Positions 27,713 through 36,632 of a stretch of 64,000 nt of DNA are shown piece by piece. This DNA comes from Kitasatospora sp. GP82. Its GTDB lineage: Bacteria; Actinomycetota; Actinomycetes; Streptomycetales; Streptomycetaceae. Position 1 is the first letter of the stretch. Each line of letters begins with the position of its first letter. The notes under the pieces were generated by a model. That model was not told where the DNA came from. It saw nothing but the letters and a program-made list of their open reading frames with translations, and made no database searches. The translations under genes were made by a program, and so were the position numbers. The stretch is from NCBI RefSeq assembly GCF_029892105.1, contig NZ_JARZAJ010000004.1, forward strand, positions 248,001-312,000. Direction: 5' to 3'.

Positions 27713-28276
27713 TTACTCCGCGGCAGCGTCCTCGGCGGCGGGAGCCGGCGTACCGGCACCGCCCTGCTCGACCTTCGCACGCAGCGCCTCGGCGGTACGA
27801 GCGAACTCGACCAGCGGAGCCTGGAAGGTCGCCGCGGCCTTGGCCATGGACGCCTTCAGGCCGCCGGCCAGCTTGGCGAGCAGCACCTCGCGGGACTCGA
27901 GGTCCGCGAGCTTCTTGATGTCATCGGCGGACAGCGCCTTGCCGTCAAGGACACCGCCCTTGATGATCAGAGCGGGGTTGTCCTTGGCGAAGTCACGCAG
28001 AGCCTTCGCCGACTCCACCGGGTCACCGGTGACGAAGGCGACAGCCGTCGGACCCGCGAACAGGTCGTCCAGCTCGGAGATCCCGGCCTCATTGGCCGCA
28101 ATCTTGGTCAGCGTGTTCTTCACCACGGCGTACTGGGCGTTCTCACCCAGCGAGCGACGCAGAGTCTTAATCTGCTTCACCGTCAGACCGCGGTACTCGG
28201 TCAGCACGGCCGCGTTCGAGGCACGGAACTTGTCCGTGATCTCGGCGACGGCAGCAGCCTTGTCGGGCCTTGCCAT
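27713..28276 (-). CDS. rplJ: 50S ribosomal protein L10
   Basis: L10 anchors L7/L12 dimers to 23S rRNA and represses its own operon by binding the leader RNA. The 187-residue protein starts [13 protein letters not shown], with [20 protein letters not shown] and a C-terminal Ala-rich tail that follows the L7/L12-binding helix. The ATG at 28276 has GGAGG upstream; the longer open frame is not homologous. A leader of about 280 bases precedes it. Confidence 0.96.
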   Translation of the reverse strand: MARPDKAAAVAEITDKFRASNAAVLTEYRGLTVKQIKTLRRSLGENAQYAVVKNTLTKIAANEAGISELDDLFAGPTAVAFVTGDPVESAKALRDFAKDNPALIIKGGVLDGKALSADDIKKLADLESREVLLAKLAGGLKASMAKAAATFQAPLVEFARTAEALRAKVEQGGAGTPAPAAEDAAAE

Positions 28277-28558
28277 TGGCTTACGCCTCCTTCCGTGATG
28301 TCGAAGTCGGGCCGACCGCGAAAGTCGACCATTCAACGCCTCGAACCGACCGGCCAGGAGGAAGCCCTGCAGAAACAGTGAGAGCCCCAGTGCGCAGTCG
28401 CACGGGGCTCAGTGAGACCTCGACGGCCGCACGGAAAACCGTACGGACCGGAAGTCCAAGCTCCAGACACTCCTGCGCGGGCCGTCTGCGAAAATCGCAG
28501 ATCCTTCGGTGGCTCCGCCCCCTTACGGGCGCAGAACCACAGCCAGCGGTCTTTGGCA
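28277..28558 (-). ncRNA. Ribosomal protein L10 leader (autoregulatory)
   Basis: The 5' leader of rplJ-rplL, read on minus from about 28558. It contains AGACCGCTGGCTGTGGTTCT followed by a GCCC/GGGC stem, the hairpin CTGCGA-TTT-TCGCAG (28486-28500) and GCGCAGGAG, which together resemble the L10-binding leader class. Further down is a GC-rich hairpin (GAGCCCC at 28382-28388 with GGGGCTC at 28404-28410) followed by a short T-rich run, which may be an attenuator. The boundaries and the K-turn were not modelled. Confidence 0.6.
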
Positions 28559-28564
28559 GACACC

Positions 28565-28594
28565 ACCGTACCGGACCGTCCGGAAAACCACCAA
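28565..28594 (-). promoter_or_regulatory. Predicted rplJ promoter
   Basis: On minus, TTGGTG (28589-28594) and TACGGT (28565-28570) are separated by 18 bases. The predicted start near 28558 falls just before the conserved L10-leader sequence, which supports it. It lies next to the end of the lipoprotein gene upstream. Confidence 0.45.
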
Positions 28595-28667
28595 ATCCGC
28601 CCCGGACGCTCTCAGGGCGTCCGCCGGTAGGCAGCCCATCAGGACAGGGCATCCCAGGGGCGCGGAT

Positions 28668-29495
28668 CTAAGGCGTCAGCGGCGGCAGGCTCTGCTTCCC
28701 GGCGTCCACGGTGTCGCCCTCGGCCGGGGCCTGCACCGAGAGCGGGCCGCCGAGCTCGGTGTACTGGACGGTGTCGTCCAGCTTGACCGACGGGCCCTGG
28801 CCGGCCCGGTGCAGCTCGACCAGCTGGTCCTTGTCGTTCAGCCAGAAGTCGAGCGTCACCAAGGCCACCTTGCCCAGGGCGTTCCTGAGGGCGGCCCGGC
28901 GGGCGGCGCTCAGCTGGGTCTGCGCGGCGACGTACGCGTCGGCGGAGACGGTCACCCGGTAGTGCTGGACCACTCCCTCGGTCCGCTTCTCCTCCCCCAC
29001 CAGCTGCGGGTCCGAGGCCGCCACCGCCGCCGTGAGCGCCACCATCGGGTTGAGCCGGTCGACCAGCGCCGAGTACGGGACCTCGCGCTGGCCGTCCGGG
29101 CCCGGGACGGTGGTGAACTTCTGCCAGTGCCGCCCGCCGAGCCTGGCGGCAGTGGGCTGGTCACCCCCCAGATAGGCGGTGGTGTCGAGCACTATGAGCT
29201 GCTGTGCGGTGCCGAAACGGTTGAGCACGAGGACGGTCTTCGGCGCCCAGAAGAGCATCCCGCTGGCGCCCTCCCCGTCCAGCCGGTAGCCGAACTTCGC
29301 GCGGCGCGCGGTGTCCATCTGCAGCTGGGCGGAGAGCAGCACACCGTGCGGCGAACGGTCGGTGGGAGTGGCGAGGGCTGAGGGGCTGTCGGCCGAGGTG
29401 CCCGGCGAGGAGCCCGCGCCGCCCGCGCCGCTGCCGCACCCGGCCAACAGGCAGGCGGCAAGCGCTGCGGTCACCGCCCGCCTTACCAGTGCCAT
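28668..29495 (-). CDS. Secreted lipoprotein, LppX/LprG-like
   Basis: This 275-residue lipoprotein has the signal MALVRRAVTAALAACLLAGC with a clear lipobox LLAGC, a Gly/Ser-rich linker, and a domain with alternating strands (KFGYRLDG, GMLFWAPKTVLVLNR, DFWLNDKDQLVEL) like the LppX/LprAFG or LolA-like lipid-binding fold. GGAGGAG precedes the ATG at 29495. A second gene of the same family lies 42 bases upstream. The pair sits between rplA and rplJ, a position that also holds lipoprotein genes in S. coelicolor (from memory). The ligand is unknown. Confidence 0.8.
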   Translation of the reverse strand: MALVRRAVTAALAACLLAGCGSGAGGAGSSPGTSADSPSALATPTDRSPHGVLLSAQLQMDTARRAKFGYRLDGEGASGMLFWAPKTVLVLNRFGTAQQLIVLDTTAYLGGDQPTAARLGGRHWQKFTTVPGPDGQREVPYSALVDRLNPMVALTAAVAASDPQLVGEEKRTEGVVQHYRVTVSADAYVAAQTQLSAARRAALRNALGKVALVTLDFWLNDKDQLVELHRAGQGPSVKLDDTVQYTELGGPLSVQAPAEGDTVDAGKQSLPPLTP

Positions 29496-29537
29496 TCCCG
29501 TGCTCCTCCGCTCGCTCGACCGTGCCCTGCGCTCAGG

Positions 29538-30467
29538 TCAGTTGCCCAGGCTCTTCAACATGTCCGCGAAGTCCATGACCTCGCTGTCGGCGGGTGCCTT
29601 GGCCGCCTGGGTGGTACCGATCTCGCTGTACTTGAAGGTCTGCGGGCCCCCCAGCCCGGCGCCCATGTTGGTGTTGGTCTGCTGGAGAAGCTCACCCTTG
29701 CCGTCGATCCAGAAGTCGACGGTGGAGCTGTCGCCGTCCTTCTTGAGCATCCCCGTCACCAGCTCCCGCCGGTCCTGGGAGATCGGCAGCAGCTTGGCCA
29801 ACGCATCGACGGGGGCCTCGCTGCGGTAGTGGACGGTGTCCGCACCGTCGATCTTCTCCTCGCCGACCCTGGCCAGCTTCCCCGCCCCGGCGTTGGCCGT
29901 CAGCTGCGCGCCCGGGCTGAGCGTCACGAGCATGCTGGCGATCGAACCGTAGTCCTCGCCGCCGCCGGCCCTGCTCCCGTCACCGGTCGACTTAGGGTCC
30001 AGCTTCAGCCACTTCTTGCCGTTCACCAGCGCGGCGGTCTCGGCGTCCAGACCGGTGTACAGCGCCTGGCCGGCGACCAGCATCCTGGACTCCGTGCCGC
30101 CGTCCTTCAGCGCGAGGTCGAGGGCGGGTCCACTCGTCGCCCAGACGTACGTGCCCGAGCCGCCACCACCTGTGGTCCGGGTCAGCCTGGCGCCCCTGGC
30201 CTTCTCCATCACGGCGGCCGAGGCCAGCAGAGCGGCCTTCGGGTCCTGGTTCGCGTCGGGCTTCACCGCCCCACCGCCGGTGTCGGATCCGCCCGCCGCT
30301 CCGGTGCTCGGCGCCCCGCTGCCGGAGGCGGCGGACGGCGCCGTGGCGCCGGAGGCGGCAGGCCCGGCTGTGTCGGCGGCGCCGCTCCCGGAACTACTGC
30401 AGGCGGTGAGTCCGCCCACCAGCAGGGCCGAGGCCGCGACGACTGAGGCAAGGCGCAGGGTGCGCAC
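29538..30467 (-). CDS. Secreted lipoprotein, LppX/LprG-like
   Basis: This 309-residue lipoprotein has a signal peptide ending LTACSSS, a Ser/Ala/Gly-rich low-complexity linker (about residues 25-75), and a domain with TYVWATSGPALDLALKDGG, NGKKWLKLDP and STVDFWIDGKGELLQQ. These match the neighbouring lipoprotein in order and spacing, so the two are probable paralogues. The GTG at 30467 has GAGGGGGGAA upstream. It may carry a lipid or glycolipid across the envelope, by analogy with mycobacterial LprG. The actual role is unknown. Confidence 0.8.
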   Translation of the reverse strand: MRTLRLASVVAASALLVGGLTACSSSGSGAADTAGPAASGATAPSAASGSGAPSTGAAGGSDTGGGAVKPDANQDPKAALLASAAVMEKARGARLTRTTGGGGSGTYVWATSGPALDLALKDGGTESRMLVAGQALYTGLDAETAALVNGKKWLKLDPKSTGDGSRAGGGEDYGSIASMLVTLSPGAQLTANAGAGKLARVGEEKIDGADTVHYRSEAPVDALAKLLPISQDRRELVTGMLKKDGDSSTVDFWIDGKGELLQQTNTNMGAGLGGPQTFKYSEIGTTQAAKAPADSEVMDFADMLKSLGN

Positions 30468-30547
30468 AGTGTTCCCCCCTCATATCTCACGCTGATCAGA
30501 TTGGGTCGGACTCTAACCGATGCCCCCCGCGGCCGGACAAGGGCGGG

Positions 30548-30594
30548 GTACGACAACGGGCCCGCACCCCCGAAGGGGTACGGGCCCGTCGTAC
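30548..30594 (-). terminator. Terminator after rplA
   Basis: A long GC stem (arms 30548-30570 and 30575-30594, with a two-base bulge) and a CGAA loop lies 46 bases past the rplA stop, separating the rplKA transcript from the lipoprotein genes. Confidence 0.75.
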
Positions 30595-30639
30595 GGACTT
30601 CAGTCGCGCCCAGGACGCGGCAGCCTAGAGCTCAAGGGC

Positions 30640-31362
30640 TCAGACGGCGGCCGGGTCCTCCTCGACCAGGAGGTTGCGGGTGCGGTTCGGGTCCACCTGG
30701 ATGCCGGGGCCAATGGTGGTGGAGACCGCGGTCTTCTTGATGTAGCGGCCCTTGGCGGCGGCGGGCTTGGCCCGGAGGACCTCGTCCAGCGCGGCGGCGT
30801 AGTTCTCGACCAGCTGCTCGTCGGTGAAGGAGACCTTACCGATGATGAAGTGCAGGTTCGAGTGCTTGTCGACGCGGAACTCGATCTTGCCGCCCTTGAT
30901 GTCGTTGACAGCCTTGGCGACATCGGGGGTGACGGTGCCGGTCTTCGGGTTCGGCATCAGGCCACGGGGACCGAGCACGCGGCCGAGGCGGCCGACCTTG
31001 CCCATGAGGTCCGGGGTGGCGACGACGGCGTCGAAGTCCAGCTTGCCCTTGGCGACCTCGTCGATCAGCTCGTCGGCACCGACGATGTCGGCGCCGGCAG
31101 CACGCGCGGCCTCGGCACGCTCGCCGGTCGCGAAGACCAGGACCCGAGCGGTCTTACCGGTGCCGTGCGGGAGGATCACGGTGCTGCGGACCATCTGGTC
31201 GGCCTTGCGCGGGTCGACACCCAGGCGCATGGCAACCTCGACGGTGCCGTCGAACTTGGTGGTGGAGGTCGCCTTGGCGAGGCGGATGGCCTCGAGCGGG
31301 GCGTAGATACGGCTGCGGTCGACCTGGGCGTCCGCGGCCTTGAGAGCCTTGCTGCGCTTCAC
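30640..31362 (-). CDS. rplA: 50S ribosomal protein L1
   Basis: L1 forms the mobile stalk near the E site and in many bacteria represses its own operon. The 240-residue protein starts [15 protein letters not shown] and has [42 protein letters not shown] (the L1 signature) and KGRYIKK near the end. It follows rplK by 107 bases. Length is normal. Confidence 0.97.
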   Translation of the reverse strand: MKRSKALKAADAQVDRSRIYAPLEAIRLAKATSTTKFDGTVEVAMRLGVDPRKADQMVRSTVILPHGTGKTARVLVFATGERAEAARAAGADIVGADELIDEVAKGKLDFDAVVATPDLMGKVGRLGRVLGPRGLMPNPKTGTVTPDVAKAVNDIKGGKIEFRVDKHSNLHFIIGKVSFTDEQLVENYAAALDEVLRAKPAAAKGRYIKKTAVSTTIGPGIQVDPNRTRNLLVEEDPAAV

Positions 31363-31469
31363 TGCTTCTCCTGAAGGTGAATGGAGGAGTCGTGGTGTGT
31401 ACGGGCCGCGCAGGCCCTACCACGTGGGACGCGGGGCTGAATCAATCAGCCCTGCGGGGGCGAGGACTT

Positions 31470-31904
31470 TCAGCCCTCGACCGTGATGCCCATCGACCGG
31501 GCGGTGCCGGCGATGATCTTCTCCGCGGCGTCCAGGTCGTTGGCGTTCAGGTCGGGGAGCTTCGTGGTGGCGATCTCGCGGACCTGGGCGCTGGTGAGCT
31601 TCGCGACCTTGGTCTTGTGCGGCTCGCTGGAGCCCTTGTCGATGCCCGCGGCCTTCAGGATGAGGCGAGCGGCCGGCGGGGTCTTCGTGATGAAGGTGAA
31701 GGAGCGGTCGTCGTAGACGGTGATCTCCACCGGCACGATCATGCCGCGCTGCGACTCGGTCGCAGCGTTGTACGCCTTGCAGAACTCCATGATGTTGACG
31801 CCGTGCTGACCCAGCGCGGGGCCGACCGGCGGGGCGGGGTTAGCCGCACCAGCGTTGATCTGGAGCTTGATAAGCCCCGTGACCTTCTTCTTCTTGGGAG
31901 GCAT
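31470..31904 (-). CDS. rplK: 50S ribosomal protein L11
   Basis: L11 binds the GTPase-associated centre of 23S rRNA and is needed for the RelA-dependent stringent response. The 144-residue protein starts [16 protein letters not shown]. The Pro-rich [13 protein letters not shown] segment is the thiopeptide contact region, and no resistance-type change is seen. The ATG at 31904 gives the usual start. It has its own promoter, downstream of a terminator after nusG. Confidence 0.97.
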
Positions 31905-31986
31905 TTCTCTCCGGGTCCTTCCGAGAGGTGATTGCTGGTGTGCACCGGCCGGGGCGACACCCGGCCGGGAATACACACATCGAGCC

Positions 31987-32015
31987 AGGCTAACGCGGAT
32001 GCGCCGCTGGACCAA
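31987..32015 (-). promoter_or_regulatory. Predicted rplKA promoter
   Basis: On minus, TTGGTC (32010-32015) and TAGCCT (31987-31992) are exactly 17 bases apart. The start would be near 31980, giving a leader of about 75 bases. The pair lies directly downstream of the nusG terminator. Confidence 0.6.
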
Positions 32016-32018
32016 AAC

Positions 32019-32054
32019 GGGTTCGGGGCGGAGCCGAAGCCCCGCCCCGAACCC
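32019..32054 (-). terminator. Terminator after nusG
   Basis: A 13-bp perfect stem (GGGTTCGGGGCGG at 32019-32031 with its complement at 32042-32054) is followed on minus by GTTTT. It ends the secE-nusG transcript about 45 bases after the nusG stop and abuts the rplK promoter. Confidence 0.8.
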
Positions 32055-32096
32055 AAAACCTAATGCATTAGATCTGCATCGGCTCTTCGGACTGCG

Positions 32097-33002
32097 TCAG
32101 TTCTTCTGGATCTGGTCGAAGGACAGCTCGACCGGGGTCTCCCGGCCGAAGATCTCGACCAGGCCCTTGACCTTCTTCGAGTCGGGGTTGATCTCGTTGA
32201 TGGTCGCCTGCAGGGTCGCGAACGGGCCGTCGGTGACGGTGACCGAGTCGCCGACCTCGAAGTCGAGCACCTGGATCTCGCTCGGCTTGACCGGCGAGGG
32301 CTTGCCGGCCTCCTTGGCCGCCTGGCGCTCCACGTCGGGGGCGAGCATCTTGACGACCTCGTCCAGGGTCAGCGGGTACGGGTCGTACGCGTTGCCGACG
32401 AAGCCGGTGACACCCGGGGTGTTGCGGACGACGCCCCAGGACTCGGGGGTCAGGTCCATGCGCACCAGGACGTAGCCGGGGAGCTTGTTCTGGCGGATGG
32501 TCTTGCGGTCGCCGTTCTTGATCTGGACGACCTCTTCCTGCGGCACCTCGGCCTGGAAGATGTACTCCTCGACGTTCAGGGAGACCGCGCGCTGCTCCAG
32601 GTTCTGCTTGACCCGGTTCTCGTAGCCCGCGTAGGTGTGGATGACGTACCACTCGCCCGGCGCGAAGCGCAGCTTCTCGCGGAACTCGGCGACCGGGTCG
32701 ACCTCGACAGCCTCAACGGCCTCGGCGACCTCGGCGACCTCGGCGACCTCGGCGACCTCGACAGCCTCAGCGGTCTCGACCTCGGCCACGGCCTCGGCGA
32801 ACGCCTCGTCCGCCGCGGCCTCCTCCTCGGGCTCCTCGTGCATCGCGGCGCTCTCGGCCGCCACGCCCGCCTCGGCCTCGTCCGCAGCCTCGACCTCGTC
32901 CGCTTCGGCGTCCGCCGCGTCGAGGATCTGCTCGGCAGCCTCGGCGTCGACGGCGTCGGCCGCGTCCAGCTCGGCGGCGTCGTACAGGGGGGACTCAGAC
33001 AC
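32097..33002 (-). CDS. nusG: Transcription termination/antitermination protein NusG
   Basis: NusG binds RNA polymerase, promotes processivity and couples to Rho or ribosomes. The 301-residue protein has the NGN domain from about residue 115 ([49 protein letters not shown]) and the KOW domain near residue 245 ([13 protein letters not shown]). The first 110 residues are a very acidic Ala/Glu/Val extension, much longer than in E. coli. It includes a run of EVA triplets encoded by exact 9-bp repeats. The GTG at 33002 is the start. It follows secE by 213 bases. Confidence 0.95.
   Translation of the reverse strand: MSESPLYDAAELDAADAVDAEAAEQILDAADAEADEVEAADEAEAGVAAESAAMHEEPEEEAAADEAFAEAVAEVETAEAVEVAEVAEVAEVAEAVEAVEVDPVAEFREKLRFAPGEWYVIHTYAGYENRVKQNLEQRAVSLNVEEYIFQAEVPQEEVVQIKNGDRKTIRQNKLPGYVLVRMDLTPESWGVVRNTPGVTGFVGNAYDPYPLTLDEVVKMLAPDVERQAAKEAGKPSPVKPSEIQVLDFEVGDSVTVTDGPFATLQATINEINPDSKKVKGLVEIFGRETPVELSFDQIQKN
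32721..32756. repeat. 9-bp tandem repeat inside nusG
   Basis: Four exact head-to-tail copies of CTCGGCGAC, with diverged copies on both sides, encode repeated Glu-Val-Ala on the minus strand in the NusG acidic extension. The 9-base unit keeps frame, so copy number can vary without breaking the protein. Confidence 0.85.
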
Positions 33003-33215
33003 GGTGGCTGCTTCTTTCCTGGGATGTGGAGATGGAACGGCTCCGGGGCCACCCGGCGCCCTCGCGGGCACGCGTGGATGAAGACTCGGATAACTCAACA
33101 GTACCGAGTCAACGGTAGCGGGCTCGTCCGGTCGGCGCCGACAGCTCGACCCGGGCACCCTGCGCAGTGGCGAGGGACGGCCCGGGTCGGGTGGTGGTGC
33201 GCAGGAGACCGAGGG

Positions 33216-33581
33216 TCAGCCGAAGATCCAGAAGGAGAGCTTGCCGAAACCGGTGTCGAGGCCGTACACCAGGCCCATGATCACGACCACGAAGGTCACC
33301 ACGACGCTGGTGTACTGGATCAGATCGGAGCGGCTCGGCCAGACGACCTTGCGCAGCTCGGCGATGATCTGGCGGTAGAACAGCCCGATCCGGGCGAACA
33401 GGCCCTTCTTGGCCCGCTTGCCGGACTTCTGGTCGCCACCCGAAGCCTTGTTGGCTCGCTTGCGCTCGCGGCGCGAGAGCACCTTGCCATCGGCGTCGAC
33501 AGGCGTGGTCTCGTCCGCGCCGTCGGCACCCTCGGGGTTGCCGCTCTCAGGCGTTGCGGTGGAGCCCGTGGTCTCCGTCAC
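33216..33581 (-). CDS. secE: Preprotein translocase subunit SecE
   Basis: SecE is the essential clamp of the SecYEG channel. The 121-residue protein has a long hydrophilic N-terminus, the conserved amphipathic helix FYRQIIAELRKVVWPSRSDL, and one C-terminal membrane helix (residues 90-112). This is the single-TM form typical of actinobacteria. It lies between tRNA-Trp and nusG, an order kept across the phylum. Confidence 0.95.
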   Translation of the reverse strand: MTETTGSTATPESGNPEGADGADETTPVDADGKVLSRRERKRANKASGGDQKSGKRAKKGLFARIGLFYRQIIAELRKVVWPSRSDLIQYTSVVVTFVVVIMGLVYGLDTGFGKLSFWIFG

Positions 33582-33681
33582 TCGTCCTCACCTGAATCCG
33601 GGTCCTGCCGAGCGTCGCTTGCGTGCCTGTGAAACACGGGCGGTCCGGCGAAAGCAGTGCTATTGGGGCCCTTTCCGCATC

Positions 33682-33713
33682 AAGCCCGCTCGCTCTGCGG
33701 AGCGAACGGGCTT
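33682..33713 (-). terminator. Hairpin after tRNA-Trp
   Basis: A 14-bp stem (33682-33695 with 33700-33713, one wobble pair) and a four-base loop follows the tRNA-Trp gene by about 16 bases. It probably ends the tRNA transcript ahead of secE. Confidence 0.65.
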
Positions 33714-33729
33714 AGTGCGGATCAAGCAG

Positions 33730-33802
33730 CAGGGCAAGAGGGACTCGAACCCCCAACCGCCGGTTTTGGAGACCGGTGCTCTACCAATTGAGCTATTGCC
33801 CT
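33730..33802 (-). tRNA. trnW: tRNA-Trp (CCA)
   Basis: A complete 73-base cloverleaf: acceptor AGGGCAA/TTGCCCT with G discriminator, anticodon stem CCGGT/ACCGG around loop CTCCAAA (anticodon CCA), and T arm with GGTTCGA. CCA is not encoded. Its place upstream of secE is conserved in actinobacteria. Confidence 0.97.
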
Positions 33803-34061
33803 ACGGTGCCTCGCGGCTCCGGAGATGCCCCCCAACCTACCGCATCCGCGCCGCTGCGTGCTGTACGCCTCGGCGGATCCGCAGTTCGGAAGCCATCGAG
33901 CAGTGAGTGTACGGGTTCTTCGGCGATTGGTCGAACCCCTTCGGCCGTCCCCCGTCGAGGATCCGTCGGAGGGCGCCCGTGAACGCACACATCGTGGACG
34001 GAGCGGTACACATGCTGAAACCGCTTCCCCCGGCCGTCGCAGACTCTGCAACGATGCAGGT

Positions 34062-35300
34062 ATGAGCGCTTCCACCCCCGCCCCCATCCGCCCCGCAGAC
34101 CGCCGCGTCTCCGCCCGGATCGGCGCCATCGCCGAGTCCGCGACGCTCGCGGTGGACGCCAAGGCCAAGGCCCTCAAGGCAGCCGGCCGTCCCGTGATCG
34201 GCTTCGGCGCGGGCGAGCCCGACTTCCCGACCCCCGGCTACATCGTCGAGGCCGCCGTCGCCGCCTGCCAGGACCCGAAGAACCACCGCTACACCCCGGC
34301 CGGTGGCCTGCCCGAGCTCAAGGCCGCGATCGCCGCCAAGACGCTGCGCGACTCCGGCTACGAGGTGGACGCCTCCCAGGTACTGGTGACCAACGGCGGC
34401 AAGCAGGCCATCTACAACGCCTTCGCCGCCATCCTGGACCCGGGCGACGAGGTCATCGTCCCGGCGCCGTACTGGACCACCTACCCCGAGTCGATCCAGC
34501 TCGCGGGCGGTGTGCCGGTCGAGGTGGTGGCCGACGAGACCACCGGCTACAAGGTCTCGGTGGCGCAGCTGGAGGCGGCCAGGACCGAGAACACCAAGGT
34601 CGTGCTGTTCGTCTCGCCGTCCAACCCGACCGGCGCGGTCTACACCGAGGCCGAGGCCCGGGCGATCGGCGAGTGGGCGCTGGAGCACGGCCTGTGGGTG
34701 CTCACCGACGAGATCTACGAGCACCTGGTGTACGGCGACGCCACGTTCACCTCGCTGCCCGCCCTGCTGCCCGAGCTGCGCGACAAGTGCATCGTGGTCA
34801 ACGGCGTGGCCAAGACCTACGCCATGACCGGCTGGCGGGTGGGCTGGATGATCGGCCCCAAGGACGTGGTGAGCGCCGCCGCCAACCTGCAGTCGCACGC
34901 CACCTCCAACGTCTCCAACGTGGCCCAGCGGGCCGCGCTGGCCGCCGTCTCCGGCGACCTGGCGGCCGTCGAGGAGATGAAGACCGCCTTCGACCGCCGT
35001 CGCCAGACGATCGTGCGGATGCTCAACGAGATCGAGGGCGTCTACTGCCCCGAGCCCGAGGGCGCCTTCTACGCCTACCCGTCCGTCAAGGCCCTGCTGG
35101 GCAAGGAGATCCGGGGCAAGCGGCCCCAGGACTCCTCGGAGCTGGCCGCGCTGATCCTGGACGAGGCCGAGGTCGCGGTCGTCCCCGGCGAGGCCTTCGG
35201 CACCCCGGGCTACCTGCGCCTGTCGTACGCGCTGGGTGACGCCGACCTGGTCGAGGGCGTCAGCCGGATGCAGAAGCTGCTCGGCGAGGCCCGCGACTGA
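34062..35300 (+). CDS. Pyridoxal-phosphate aminotransferase, class I (aspartate type)
   Basis: This 412-residue fold-type I aminotransferase probably interconverts aspartate/oxaloacetate and glutamate/2-oxoglutarate. It has [30 protein letters not shown] and [12 protein letters not shown]. It also has [11 protein letters not shown] and the PLP-binding Lys in [16 protein letters not shown]. The C-terminal substrate Arg lies in [11 protein letters not shown]. The ATG at 34062 fits the family N-terminus, but only a weak ribosome site is visible. A terminator-like stem follows at 35323. The exact amino acid preference is not certain. Confidence 0.92.
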   Translation: MSASTPAPIRPADRRVSARIGAIAESATLAVDAKAKALKAAGRPVIGFGAGEPDFPTPGYIVEAAVAACQDPKNHRYTPAGGLPELKAAIAAKTLRDSGYEVDASQVLVTNGGKQAIYNAFAAILDPGDEVIVPAPYWTTYPESIQLAGGVPVEVVADETTGYKVSVAQLEAARTENTKVVLFVSPSNPTGAVYTEAEARAIGEWALEHGLWVLTDEIYEHLVYGDATFTSLPALLPELRDKCIVVNGVAKTYAMTGWRVGWMIGPKDVVSAAANLQSHATSNVSNVAQRAALAAVSGDLAAVEEMKTAFDRRRQTIVRMLNEIEGVYCPEPEGAFYAYPSVKALLGKEIRGKRPQDSSELAALILDEAEVAVVPGEAFGTPGYLRLSYALGDADLVEGVSRMQKLLGEARD

Positions 35301-35322
35301 CACAGGCCGACTGGGACGTGTC

Positions 35323-35358
35323 GCCCCCTTCACCCCTTCGGGGGACCCGAAGGGGGCG
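35323..35358 (+). terminator. Terminator after the aminotransferase gene
   Basis: Stem CGCCCCCTTC (35323-35332) pairs perfectly with GAAGGGGGCG (35349-35358) across a 16-base loop and is followed by CTTCCCGTTCCT. It lies 22 bases after the stop. Confidence 0.7.
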
Positions 35359-35536
35359 CTTCCCGTTCCTGTACCGAATACGGCAGGATCAGTGAGTGAC
35401 TCCTCCCCCTCGTGAACGAGGCGGCTTCTCACTCGCCCGTTGACACGGACTCATGACGGCCAAGCCCTGACCGCTGCCTGTGGGCAGGAGCCCGATGTAG
35501 TGGATTCGCGTCGTCGGAATACCAAGGAGAGCCGGA

Positions 35537-36565
35537 TTGGACCACCAGCTGCCGCCCCGCGATATCCGGAACCTCCCCAAGGCCCATCTGCACCTGCACT
35601 TCACCGGCTCGATGCGGCCCGCCACCCTGCTGGAACTCGCCGCCAAGCACCGGGTCCGACTGCCCGAGGCGCTCAGCTCGGGCACTCCGCCCAAGCTGCG
35701 GGCCACCGACGAGCGCGGCTGGTTCCGCTTCCAGCGGCTGTACGACACCGCCCGCTCGGTACTCCGCGACGAGGAGGACATCCGCCGCCTGGTCCTGGAG
35801 ACCGCCGAGGACGAGCGGCGGGACGGCTCCCGCTGGCTGGAGATCCAGGTCGACCCGACCTCGTACGCACCACGGCTCGGCGGCCTCATCCCCGCGCTGG
35901 AGCTGATCCTGGACGCCGTCCGGGATGCCTCCGAGCGGACCGGGGTGGGGATGCGGGTGCTGGTCGCCGCGAACCGGATGAAGTCACCGATGGACGCCCG
36001 CACGCTGGCCCGGCTCGCCGTCCGCTACGCCGACCAGGGCGTGGTCGGCTTCGGTCTCTCCAACGACGAACGACGCGGCCTGGCAAGGGACTTCGACCGT
36101 GCATTCGCCATCGCCCGCAAGGGTGGACTGCTGGCCGCCCCGCACGGCGGCGAACTGGCCGGAGCCGAGTCCGTCCGGGACTGCCTGGACGACCTGGGCG
36201 CGGCCCGGATCGGCCACGGCGTCCGGGCGGCCGAGGACCCTCGGCTGATGCAGCGCCTGGCCGACCGCCAGATCACCTGCGAGGTCTGCCCGTCCTCCAA
36301 TGTCTCGCTCGGCGTCTACGAACGCGCCGGGGAGGTCCCGCTGCGGACGCTCTTCGAGGCCGGCGTCCCGCTCGCGCTCGGCGCCGACGACCCGCTGCTC
36401 TTCGGCTCCCGACTGGCCGCGCAGTACCGGCTGGCCCGCGAGGTCCACGGCTTCACCGACCCCGAACTCGCCGAACTGGCCCGCCAGTCCGTCCGAGGCT
36501 CACGCGCCCCGGACGACGTCCGGAAGGTCCTGCTCGCCGACATCGACGCCTGGCTCACCGACTGA
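35537..36565 (+). CDS. Adenosine deaminase family protein
   Basis: This 342-residue amidohydrolase-fold protein probably deaminates adenosine or a related 6-aminopurine. The zinc ligands are seen in KAHLHLHFTGS (HxH), AAPHGGELAG (His), IGHGVRA, and LGADDPLLFGS (the Asp pair). CPSSNVSLG is the usual family segment before the last ligand. The TTG at 35537 was chosen because AGGAGA lies six bases upstream. Adenine and aminodeoxyfutalosine deaminases share this fold, so the exact substrate is open. Confidence 0.88.
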   Translation: MDHQLPPRDIRNLPKAHLHLHFTGSMRPATLLELAAKHRVRLPEALSSGTPPKLRATDERGWFRFQRLYDTARSVLRDEEDIRRLVLETAEDERRDGSRWLEIQVDPTSYAPRLGGLIPALELILDAVRDASERTGVGMRVLVAANRMKSPMDARTLARLAVRYADQGVVGFGLSNDERRGLARDFDRAFAIARKGGLLAAPHGGELAGAESVRDCLDDLGAARIGHGVRAAEDPRLMQRLADRQITCEVCPSSNVSLGVYERAGEVPLRTLFEAGVPLALGADDPLLFGSRLAAQYRLAREVHGFTDPELAELARQSVRGSRAPDDVRKVLLADIDAWLTD

Positions 36566-36586
36566 CCCCTCAGGAGCACGGGCGAG

Positions 36587-36628
36587 CGGGTGAGCTTTCA
36601 GGGGCGCGTGGCTCTGGAAGCTCACCCG
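36587..36628. terminator. Convergent terminator between the deaminase gene and murB
   Basis: A perfect 11-bp stem CGGGTGAGCTT (36587-36597) with its complement (36618-36628) lies between two convergent genes and just outside the murB stop. Confidence 0.75.
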
Positions 36629-36632
36629 GCGA

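Noticed and set aside
32697..32790. Short repeats in nusG considered as a CRISPR-like array
   Set aside because: The units are contiguous without spacers and lie in frame inside a coding gene.
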